From Hydnum rufescens UP504 (lineage: Eukaryota > Basidiomycota > Agaricomycetes > Cantharellales > Hydnaceae): a stretch of 41,092 bases of DNA. Location of the stretch: NCBI GenBank assembly GCA_014904985.1, contig MU129026.1, positions 15,964 through 57,055 on the forward strand. The letters are read 5' to 3'. The translations under genes and the position numbers were made by a program. Below the pieces are notes generated by a model that did not search any database, was not told the origin of the DNA, and saw only the letters and a program-made list of their open reading frames with translations. Positions 32,392 through 41,092 of the stretch are shown here, piece after piece. How positions within the stretch are numbered: the first letter of the stretch is position 1; every line of letters begins with the position of its first letter.

Positions 32392-33298
32392 GTGCCACGT
32401 AACATGTCAGGCAATAATTGTTCTCTGTTCGAAGAAGCTCGCCTCCGCCGTGAAGAGGCTGCGCAGGCATTGAGGGAGGCACAGGAGGAGGAGGCCAGGC
32501 TCACGGAGGAGGAGCAGAAGAAGGAGGAGGCGAAGCAGAAGGTGGCTGAGGCGGTGCACCGTAAGGCAGCTGCAGAGGCCAAGGCAGCTGCAGAGGCCAA
32601 GGCTGCCACAGAGGCTAAGGCTACCATGGAGGCTACTGCCAGGAGGGTCCGGGAGGACTCTGCGAACCAGCCGTGAGTCTGTGTCTTGGTGAAGTTCCAC
32701 TTACTTGGTAATAATGTCCTCCAGGTCTACCGTGTGCGTCCGCTGTATTCAGCACTGGATCCCTTGCGTCCCCCAGGACAAGCCGGGAATGCGGGCATGC
32801 CGGCTGTTCTTCATGGCAAAGGTTCGACGCACACTGGGCAACAAAGGGGCGTCTGGAGCTGAGCCATTGACGGGTCAGGGTCATGCTCATGCTCCTGCAG
32901 TGGACGTCCAGCTCTGACTGGCAGTAGCCACGGAGCAAAGTGCGCTTGCGCACAAACGGTTGGCCAAGGTGTTGGAGAAGCAGGCCTGGGCCGTGGAGGA
33001 GATGGCGTGGTCGGTGGGGGAGATGCAAGACTCCCTCCAGGCCATCACCCAGCACCTGGTCCCTCGCCAGGTGGTTTCTCATCCTCTGGTCCCAAGTCCG
33101 GAGTGGATGGAGATCAGGTCTGGAATGGTCGAGTCGGCCTCTGGTGGGGGTCTGTCGTCCAGACGCGGGATCAAGCGTCAGCGTACCGAGGAGCCCATCA
33201 ACATAATGGATAGCAAGGGTGGTAACGACGATGTTGATGGTGAGGACAATGACATGGATGATGAGGATGATGATGACGAGGGCGAGGGCAATGAGTAG
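32392..33298 (+). pseudogene. coiled-coil / Cys-cluster protein, antisense to the Gypsy pol
   Basis: Exon 1 (ATG at 32392 or 32407) encodes an Ala/Glu/Arg-rich coiled coil. The intron 32673-32724 (52 bp, GTGAGT..CCAG) joins in phase 2 to exon 2, which begins STVCVRCIQHWIPC and has another Cys 11 residues later, a partial C-x2-C-x6-C cluster. A single TGA at 32915 interrupts the frame, which then continues (LAKVLEKQAWAVEEM) to an acidic DDVDGEDN tail ending at TAG 33296-33298. Proteins with this plan (coiled coil, Cys cluster, helical region, acidic end) are abundant in agaricomycetes and, to my knowledge, uncharacterised. Here it lies between integrase and LTR on the opposite strand, so it may be an accessory retroelement gene. 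Confidence 0.68.
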
Positions 33299-33373
33299 TC
33301 TGAGTTGTTGTTCTGTTCTCCACTCCTCCTCATTTTTCTTTCCTCATTGTAAATACGTTGTTCCCTGAATCTG

Positions 33374-34867
33374 TCAGTGTGTCGACCAGTCTGGGAGGTC
33401 TGTTGGAGACTCCGTAAGGAACTGGGTGGTCTTGAACGGTATGGATGTGAACTCCATGGCATTAATGCATCTCGGGGCCTCCGGATGAGTCCAGTGGAAT
33501 TCCTGAATGGCCTCTGGGGCGTTGTCCAGGTTGGCTTCCTTTGGGGACCCACTCATTGTCGGAAGCCGGGTACCCCTTCCACTTCACTAGGTACTGGAGT
33601 TTCCGGCAGAAATACCTGGAATTCTCAATTCGCTCGACTTCATACTCCTCTTCACCTCCTCGTAAGATTGGGGGTGGTGGGGGGTGAGCCGTGCGCTCTG
33701 CAATCGGGTCTGGTCAGAAGGGGCGGAGTTTGGATACATGGAACACTGGGTGGATACGCATGGAGGCAGGGAGTTTGAGACAGATGGCAGAGCGGGAGAT
33801 GACTTTATCAACCTTATAGGGTCCAAGCCATTTGTTGGAGAGTTTTTTGGTGGGGTGGTCGGTGGAGATGTCACGTGCATCTAGCCAAACTTGGTCGCCA
33901 ATTGTGTATTCCGGAGCATCCGTGTGGTGGGCATCATAGAAGCGTGCCATGTCTTCTGCAGCCCTCCGTAAGGCAGCCTGGGCTTTGTCCGTAGCCTTCC
34001 GCATCCGAGTGATGAAGTCTGAGGCGGCTTCAACCGTCCTGGCACAGACTGGTTCAGTGCCAAGGTGGGGGTCCTGTCCAGAGTCCAGCCGGAACGGGGT
34101 CTGGCGTGTAGAGGAGTGCACACGGTTGTTATATGCGAATTCCACAATAGGGAGCCATTCCGTCCAGTCGTTCTGCCAGTGGTTAACAAAGATCCGGAGG
34201 TATTGCTCAATTTTCTGATTGACACACTCCGTCTGTCCATCCGTCTGGGGGTGGAATGCTGTCGAGAAATTTGTTTTAACGCCAAGGAGTGAGTTCAGCT
34301 CCTTCATGAACTTGGAAGTGAAGGTGGTGCCTTGGTCGCTGATAATGGTTTCCAGAAGGCCATGATGTCTCCACACATTGTCTCGGAACAGACGGGCGAC
34401 CCCAGCAGAATCGACTGTGGTGGTTGTGGGCATTGCATGGATTTGTTTGGATAATTGATTGACGACGATCATCATGCTGTCAAATCCGTGTGATTCTGGG
34501 AGTTCTGTGATCATGTCTACAGAAATGACCTGCCACCGATGGTCCAGCACAGGGTTGGGGTGGAGTGTTCTGGATGGCTTGGAGGGGAAGGTTTTCATCC
34601 GGTTGCAAGTGTCACAGGCAGAGACATAGGTCGCAATGTATCAAGACATCCCCAGCCACCAGTAGTGGCAGGACACCAGCTCATACGTCTTCCACCATCC
34701 AGGGTGACCCATGGTCGGAGTATCATGGTGTTCGTGCATGAGGTCATGACGGAGTTTGGGGTCCAATGGGACATATACACGGCCTTGATAGAGAACTGTG
34801 GAGCCATGGAGGGTCCATCCCCATTCAGCTCCTTAACGATCTGGACCACTTTATCGTTGATCTCCGT
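33374..34867 (-). pseudogene. Ty3/Gypsy integrase with chromodomain, broken
   Basis: From the 5' side (34867): a zinc-binding H-H-C-C region (HEHHDTPTMGHPGWW..CDTCNRM) with TGA at 34641. The catalytic core follows, with Asp in ISVDMITELPE, Asp in TIISDQGTTF and Glu in TDGQTECVNQKIEQYL, the D,D35E triad. Then come a C-terminal SH3-like part (LGPYKVDKVI, HPVFHVSKLRPF), a TGA at 33714, and a chromodomain (YEVERIENSRYF, LVKWKGYP). A one-base gain in an A run near 33540 shifts the frame before NLDNAPEAIQEFH. RT and RNase H are missing, because at 34868 the sequence switches to another element. The chromodomain would have steered integration to marked chromatin. Confidence 0.9.
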
Positions 34868-35339
34868 TGTTAATTCGGTAGTATCCGAATTAAGGAGTGG
34901 GGAGGGACCGGAGGATGGAGGAGGTTCCGGTTCCAATGGATTAGTCCAGTCCGTGGGACTGAGACCATTCTGTCTAGCCCGACAGGCTAACAGTTCCTGG
35001 AGGGTTAGGGTTTCTATGCCCACTAGGGCAAAGTAAGAAGGTTTAGTCATAAAGCTGGGAGTTGCACAATGTGTAGTGTGTAATCAACAGGTCCATGACT
35101 CTGTGAGTCGGACAGTTGATGATGGTAGAAAAGATGCATTATCCAGGCATTGCCACGGCTCTTTCCATACATGCAGTGTGACTAAGAAAGGCTATAAGAA
35201 GAGAGGCAATTCCCGGGGCAGCACCAAACTCCTCTATGAGGAGAAGCTTTCCACCAGTTTGGGTTTAGAAGACTATAGTAAATCCTTTTAAAAGTATGAA
35301 GTGGCCCTATGGCCTAAGGGACTTATAATGCTACTAACA
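34868..35339 (-). repeat. LTR of the second copy
   Basis: 472 bp, TGTTA..TAACA, diverged from the LTRs at 22903 and 31424 by many substitutions, but its terminal open frame (MTKPSYFALVGIE, ending TTELT) has no stop. It reads on in the same frame into the Gypsy sequence (TEINDKVVQIVKEL). Confidence 0.88.
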
Positions 35340-36050
35340 CAGCCCCCCAGTCCCTTCGGTCATGAAGGGGGCATTTCTTCAGTCAAGTGGGATTGTTCCA
35401 TGAACAGTAGGCCATGCGGACATGTGGAATCAGTGTTTATTTGGCATCTTCTCATAATCCCAGAGGAGAGTCCTTGAGGTTCCCTTTTGTTCGGCTTGTA
35501 TGAGGGTCGGTTTGTGCTGCAAACCTTGTCAACAATGCTATGACCAAGGCAACGTTGTTGCGGCCTGATGAACAATATAGTCGACATATCGAGGTACATT
35601 CCTTATCGGGACACTTTGGATGGCACCCTCCTAGTTCCTTCCCTCGTTCGAGATGGCAATAGTTGTTTGGGCCGGTTACATTATACAGAGGCTCCCGGAA
35701 CTTGCTTGGCCATCGAGGTGGCCATGTTTGCCATTTGAGACTATTTGGATCAGGCTGAGAACAGTTCCATAACGTCGTCCTTCGGCCAGTGAGTATGCCT
35801 TTCCCTATGGTTTGTGACGTCCCATGACTTCTGACGGAACAGGTCTTGACAGACTGGTGTCTTTGGGTGTTCTGTTTTTCCAGGCACGGGGTACACCATG
35901 GTGAAGATTTTTACAGGCCCAAATGACTCCTCGCCGATCTTACTCTGTTGAGTAATGGGGTTTATTCCTTGATGGGGTTTAGGTGCAGGAGTTCTGATAT
36001 TCCTTCTTTGAACAGGGGAAATTGCAGTGAGCCAACAAAGCCCAAGCAAT
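34868..36050 (-). mobile_element. truncated, diverged second copy of the RT-less LTR element
   Basis: An LTR is followed on its right by the same tract (CAGCCCCCCAGTCCCTTC.GTCATGAAGGGG) and a stretch containing the IRTPAPKPHQG word of modules A and B. Similarity stops near 36010-36050, so the 5' part is lost. The element interrupts the Gypsy pol at 34867. Confidence 0.75.
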
Positions 36051-36109
36051 TAAGTGAGAATGTGTCTTTCAGTCAAATTACCACACCCTAAGAGATCTCT
36101 TCTTGAGAC

Positions 36110-36390
36110 CTTAGTCAAAGTGTAGTTAGAATTCGCTTTTTGTAGTGAGAAATCACCCAGGGACCAGCAGCTGTTCAAGGAGCTTCAACTGGAGGGAGGG
36201 GAAGAACTCCTGAATTTGTGCTAGCTGCACCTAATATACAATCCAGACTTCGACTCAATAGAAAGTGAAAAAGTCGGACTTAAGGGACACACAGAGAAAA
36301 AGAAATCAAGTTAAAATCTTCAAAACTGATGGAGAATATTCCAATTTCAAGATAAAAGGGAGATTGACACATTACATGCTATTCCTCCTT
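36110..36390 (+). repeat. dispersed repeat, copy 2 (first copy 8270-8545)
   Basis: Colinear with the first copy over GAAATCACCC..ACCAGCAGC, ACCTAATATACAAT, ACACAGAGAAAAA and CTTCAAAACTGATGGAGA. No coding frame. Confidence 0.72.
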
Positions 36391-36553
36391 CAAACCTGGA
36401 CAAGTTCCCTTAAGGAAAAGTGGAATAGGTCGCCCTGAGGGTCTTCTCCATCCGGACATAAAGGGCCGGAAGTAATTCGCTATTTTGAATGGTGGAGCAA
36501 AGGGGGAGTCATGGGGAGGGAGTTGTCTTGTGAAAAATGGAGTTGGCGTCCCT

Positions 36554-36820
36554 CGTTTTGCCCTTGGTACCGTTCGATGCCGCATTTTTAACAGCTTTCA
36601 GGGCAGGTCGTTCGAGTCGATCGATCAAAACTGACGGAGAAATCGAAAAAAACTCCTTCAGAGTGATATCATGGCAGATATATGTTACAGGGACCGCATT
36701 TTGATCCGTTCGTTTCGTGTTGGTACCGTTCGATAGGTACGATTCGTATCTTTCTGGGCGCGGTTGTTCGAGTCGATCCCAATCAAAAATGACGGAGAAA
36801 TTCGAAAAATACTCCTTCAA
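36554..36820 (-). repeat. tandem duplication, two ~110-bp units 156 bp apart
   Basis: Units at 36554-36660 and 36710-36820 both run from TTGGTACCGTTCGAT, through GTTCGAGTCGATC and AATCAAAA.TGACGGAGAAA, to ACTCCTTCA. On the minus strand both lie in one 133-codon frame (36509-36910), with a YFSNFSV / FFSISPSV pair. Coding status is doubtful. Confidence 0.72.
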
Positions 36821-36910
36821 GAGTAGTGCAGCCCCATCTGGATCATGTGATGGATCCGCGAGCCAGAATGGAACTAGGCCCGGTCCGCGTCTTACATAAT
36901 CACAATTCAT

Positions 36911-38879
36911 CGCCCTTAAGGCAATAGGATGGGTTGGAAAGCAGGCAAGTCATCCAGACTTGAAGAAAGATGCAAGTGAATTGCCTGGCCAAATGAAAAT
37001 GGACTTGAAGTAGGGCTAAACTGCCCTTTTTTGATGAGAACTGTTAAGTCCGACGGAGCTAATAAAGTCAATAAATTGACTGTAAACTGGTAAAAGGAAT
37101 GAGGCGATATTATGGGTTGGAAAGGGTAGGAATCCCAATTGATTTCTTGAATAAACGAATGGCGATAAAATTAAGAGGCGCGGTGACAATAATTGATTCG
37201 TTTGTAGGGAAAATGGCTCGGATGAGGATTTCTATGGTGTAGGGATTTATCCCTCCAAACATATAGGCCTCAGCTAAGTCTGGTCCCTCGCGAAGCAGCC
37301 AAAAATATATTCTCGTTGTACAATACGCATCATGTGATTAAAGCTCTGACGGGGCATTGCCGACGACAACAGGTTCCTTCGTTCTTGTTCGTAGAGCTGG
37401 GAAGATGGTTCTCCACTAAGACTCCGTTTAAACACAAGTGGCGTAGGTCTGTTTCCAAATCTGGCTCCTCCACAGTTCCCTTCTTCTTCTGGCCGATGAT
37501 ATTCGCTATTTCGGCCATCCCAAATGGCGTGACTGCGTGGTTGGAATTATCGAGTTCCATTTGGTGAAAACACTCTGGATCTCAGCCTTCAAAGCCAGGA
37601 ACCTTGGGTCTTCGTTGTCGACTTAACGGACATCAAAGTGAGTGCCCCGCGAAATATAACTCGTTAATCGCGAGGTAATAATCTTCCATCGAAAGGAATC
37701 AGAGTGGATCTTAATAAGACATCCTTTAATGCTGTGTCGCTCGACGCGTGCATTTGCTGAACGCTAATGGAATCAAATGTTTGTACACCCCGGATGTTCT
37801 TTTGAAAAGTCTTTGATTTATCCTCCGTTCGTTTCGTAAGAACATCCGCCGAATCATGCACATTGCAAAGTTCTCAATCAGGATCTCCAATGCGTCTTGG
37901 TTGTTTCCTGGAGATCGTGAACATCTTCTCGTAAATGCCAATCGAAACCACAATCCGCGTTTTCAAGAACTTGTCAATACCTAATAAACGGGCGCGTTTA
38001 ACAATTTGAACTGAGGTAGTCTTCCTCAGTAGATGTCTCGGGTCTTATTTCTGGTCCTTCTCAGGCCTTTCTTCAGGAAGAATTGGCAACCGAGTTAAAT
38101 ATCGCGGGTTTTGCTCCATCTTTCAAGGCCAAGAAGCTTGTACGACCACAGTCGGAACGGAAATTCTGGCCTCCAACGGGTCAGGCTATCGGAATCTGAA
38201 ACCGGACTTCTTACTAGACGAATGCCTTATCGCGTTCCGTACGAGCGCTTTTCACGCCCTACTCGGAGGCGACGGGAACGCCAGTTCTCAGAAGCTAGTC
38301 GCTATGCCGACGTACGGTTCCGATGTACGATGCGAAGATTCCTTCTTCTCACTAGCCTGTACGATTGAAACAGCGGCCGGAAACGTTCTGCCATGTGCAG
38401 TCGAAGGTAAGGAATCGGGTTTGTTAAAATCACTACTGTCGTCATTATAACTCAGTTAACCCATCGTTTCCAATAGTCGATGTGTTCTTCAATGTAGGAT
38501 GCTCCGATTTTCACAGAACCAATAACTCAGTATGCACATCGAGTTCTAACCAAAGATTCGCAAAACGCTTCGATGTCGTGCCCCAAGGCAAACCAGTTAA
38601 ACAGCTCAGGGTAAGAAGTTAATCCCATTTCGGAATCGGGTCTATCGTTTTCCCGTTTAGCTCCCGGCTGTAACCCATAACTCACGTCTTCTTCGATAAA
38701 CGGTCTAATCGTCATCTTCTTCCTTTAGGTTCATAACATAAGGGCACGTTTGGCCGCCTGCGATTTCGACTCCACAGAACTCGATTTGTCGTCCGGATCC
38801 ATTATCGTCCCAAAAGGCTAAGCGTGTGGTCCGGTCACCCGGTCTGGCTCAGAGGATATCACAGATCCTCCTCGTAATA
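36911..38879. other. CpG-rich stretch with no recognisable gene
   Basis: Only short frames on both strands, none with a family motif. By position it should hold the 3' end (LTR or untranslated part) of the decayed minus-strand Gypsy element to its right, but I could not find LTR ends or a purine tract. Confidence 0.45.
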
Positions 38880-39700
38880 ATTCCCATACGGTTTCGTTAG
38901 CGATAGGTTCCGTGTCTCTTGAAAATGGTAAACTTTATCTTTTCAAGGCTATTGTTGCCAGAGACGACCCATCGGGTTGTTGTACGATAATACGCGCCGA
39001 ACGGCCTTTGTTGAACGATTATAACCGGTCCGTACCATTTAGCCATTCCTTTTTGACATTGCTAGATGCTAGGGCCTCGTATAAAAATAAACCATTCTCC
39101 TGTGCGATATTTCCCCGGTCTCATTCGCACTGCGTGTTCTGATTGAGGCAGCAGCGCTTTCCTCAACGAGTTTTAGTTGGCTAACACGGCCTTGTCTAGT
39201 ACAATCTCGTTTGCTGATCTGCAAAATCCTTTAACGCAAGAAGGTCTTCGGTTATTTTTACAGACGCCAAATCCAAAGAGTGGAAGTGCGTCTTAATGTC
39301 GGGCATAAGCGGGTGCTGCCATACCAGCAAATAGAGGGAGTACCCGTGTTTCGTTTAACCGTCCCCCGATCACCAAATAGCTTGCCTAAAAATCGGGCCA
39401 ATCGTAAATTTGATTCGGAAATCAACGATACTTCCCATAGCCGTTAATCCCATAACGGCTGTCCACGTCGGATTTTCCGTTTGCTTGAGGATTATAAGGT
39501 GATATTAACAAACAGGCACCTATATTTCTGCATGAGGCCCTCAAACGGCTCCTTGAATTCAGACCGTTATCGATTGTAAGCGGAAAATGCAGCCGTATCG
39601 ACACATGATGGTCGACAAAAGAGTCGCGATCTTGTCCGAGGAAAAGCTCAAGCTCTCGTAGCATCGAGAAACCCGGTAAGATTGTCACAGATCAACAACA
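38880..39700 (-). pseudogene. decayed Gypsy integrase, second lineage
   Basis: Read from right to left and across frames: LTIDNGLN near 39575 (catalytic Asp box), ISPYNPQANGK near 39480 (the box that normally precedes the catalytic Glu; here KSDVD replaces it), TVKRNTG near 39350, and PLMPDI..FHSLDL and KITEDLLAL near 39250-39310. A GSSLATIAL segment follows near 38960, where the SH3-like tail should be. Order and spacing match fungal Ty3/Gypsy integrases that lack a chromodomain of the type at 33500. Several frameshifts and substitutions mark it as old. Confidence 0.72.
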
Positions 39701-40429
39701 TATCTAAAAGCGTTTTCCCTTAGGCATATGGACCGAGCCATATCGAATCCCTAGTAACGTGCGAGTATACTGCGGTTGAAATAGGAATCGTATTCTGTAG
39801 TCAATCGCATTTGCATTCTGGCAAGTCAGGCGTACTTGAGCGACAAAATTTACATGTTAGCCCCAAGTAACGAGTCCTGACTTACGAAAGTCGGTCTCGA
39901 CTCCGTGCCGGATTCGTCGTGCGCTCTACAAAGTCTAGTCAAAAATCCATTGCTCAATACAACTTGAAGAGCAGCTTGTCACCCATTACTCGCCAAGAGC
40001 AGGAATTCAGAATAAAGAATGCCTGCCTGGTTGGCTATGTGGTTTCTTCGCTTCGTCCTCAGGAAGCTTTAGACTCGTAAGGTACGCCAGAATTTCATCC
40101 CAAGATTCGAAAGTGTCGTATCTCATAGATCTAAATGTTATGAGTAACTTCTTTGTAACTCGTCTTCACATACGAATGCTTCGCCCCAAAGGCTTCGAGC
40201 GAGAATTCATCATCCGGAGTTTCGCTAAGACACACAATCGGTTGCACACAAATCGACTTCAAGAGAGTTTTCTTTCCCCGATAATCGATTCAAGGTCGTA
40301 AATCGCAAGATCGGGGTCTTCCACAGTGTCCTGAGGTATCAAAAAGTCGCCTTTGGTACTTTGACCAGTTTGATATCTCGCTAATATCAGGCTCTGCTTC
40401 AGATCGCGAATCTGATCCTTGTGGACGTC

Positions 40430-40810
40430 GCGATAACCGTCTGGCTCGATGTTTGAAGCGGCAATGGCATCACTGTCAATCAAAAGCAATATGTACAGAT
40501 CCATCTTGTCATTGCCGCATTGGGTAAGCCGGATTGTGTCGAATCATCTTTTGCTTGTAGCGTGCGTCTAGCCAAGCGGAAGTGGAATTCCATGTAGTCT
40601 GTAGGTCGGGCATTCAAATGGCACGAAAAACCGCCGTACAGTTTCAATTTGGGCTGTGAATAGCGATCAAACGGTATCTGTAAAGGAAGTGATCGGAAAT
40701 TTAATCGATAACTCAACGTTATCACTTGTTGCTACTACCAGCCACATCCCGTAGTAGACGAGTCCACTGCGATGAAACGAAGGCCATATGTCCATTTCGT
40801 TGGCGATTCG
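40430..40810 (-). pseudogene. decayed Gypsy RNase H, second lineage
   Basis: AVDSS..GCG near 40770 matches the start of RNase H with its aspartate. RYSQPKLKLYG near 40650 matches the conserved R-YSQ-K-ELYG block (the expected Glu is Lys), and LPNAAMTRWI near 40510 the downstream PNA-INRWI block. SNIEPDG near 40450 sits where the element's terminal DG-SR motif is expected. The blocks lie in order over two or more frames on the minus strand, just upstream of the integrase. Confidence 0.75.
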
Positions 40811-40868
40811 ATAACGAAGTAGCGCAAATCGAGTCGATGCCTTAATTGAGCAGCCGTCGGCAGTCGTT

Positions 40869-41092
40869 TCAACCGTCTAAAGGAGCACTGTGCTCCTGGC
40901 TCCAAGCCAAACCGCGAGTGCCAATTATTCCGATAAACAAGTAAGAGCTTGCATTATCGCAAAGTCTTAATCGCAACGTATACGACTCCGCAACAGTTTC
41001 GAGGAACCCGAACATCCGTTGAATTGTCACAGGTGGCCATTTCCGAAGTTGGCATAACTCAGCGATACAGGGCAAAAAACCTCTTTAGAGAC
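40869..41092 (-). pseudogene. possible end of the reverse transcriptase of the decayed Gypsy element
   Basis: The minus-strand frame 40869-41075 contains RKWPPVTIQRMFGFLETV, which resembles the short WPP..V..FLGT linker just after the RT domain of Gypsy elements. The rest of the frame does not align convincingly. The RT proper would lie outside the window. Confidence 0.4.

Noticed and set aside
33178..33552. 124-codon minus-strand frame rich in Ser/Pro downstream of the chromodomain
   Set aside because: Its Ser-rich part is the complement of the acidic GAT/GAG repeat tail of the plus-strand coiled-coil ORF; no family motif.
38011..38450. Plus-strand stretch open for over 100 codons without an early ATG
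   Set aside because: No recognisable motif and it lies opposite a decayed minus-strand Gypsy element; likely chance opening in CpG-rich sequence.

Overview
The window looks like transposon-dense heterochromatin from a filamentous basidiomycete, most likely an agaricomycete. The evidence is short (about 50-60 nt) GT..AG introns, the style of the fungal reverse transcriptases, a chromodomain integrase, a fungal Helitron with a C-terminal protease-like domain, and a fungal GH5 beta-1,3-glucanase fragment. I see no intact host gene, no tRNA or rRNA, and no CRISPR. Almost every coding sequence is a mobile-element relic. In the relics from 1 to 35 kb nearly all in-frame stops are TGA, and CpG is scarce over the first 10 kb and in the Helitron. 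This fits decay by methyl-CpG deamination (CGA to TGA).

Layout. (1) 1-8838: a DIRS-like tyrosine-recombinase retroelement bounded by ~285-bp inverted terminal repeats, with gag (CCHC knuckle), RT-RNase H split by an intron that carries a minisatellite, and a tyrosine recombinase, followed by 3.6 kb without a recognisable gene. (2) 8839-10373: non-coding, with an LTR scrap and AACCTGA-rich repeats. (3) 10376-22512: a Helitron (Rep, Pif1-like helicase, cysteine-protease-like tail) preceded by a tandem array of 173-bp exon+intron units and flanked by ~1.5 kb direct repeats of unknown origin. (4) 22518-22724: a GH5 fragment.

(5) 22752-34867: a minus-strand Ty3/Gypsy element (chromodomain integrase and an antisense coiled-coil/Cys-cluster ORF). 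Its LTR is split by a complete 8,993-bp LTR element (22903-31895, perfect 5-bp target duplication GGAAG). That nested element has 472-473-bp LTRs but no recognisable reverse transcriptase or integrase. Its interior is open-frame-rich, contains diverged internal repeats, and has a reading frame that starts inside the LTR. (6) 34868-36050: a second, diverged and truncated copy of that element, sitting in the Gypsy pol. (7) 36110-41092: another shared repeat, a tandem duplication, and a badly decayed Gypsy element of another lineage on the minus strand (RNase H and integrase readable). This last part is rich in CpG, unlike the left of the window.

The genes do not form one pathway: they belong to separate selfish elements, several nested. 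The best candidates for something little described are the 9-kb RT-less LTR element family with its LTR-borne ORF start and internal modules, and the tandem exon array in front of the Helitron.
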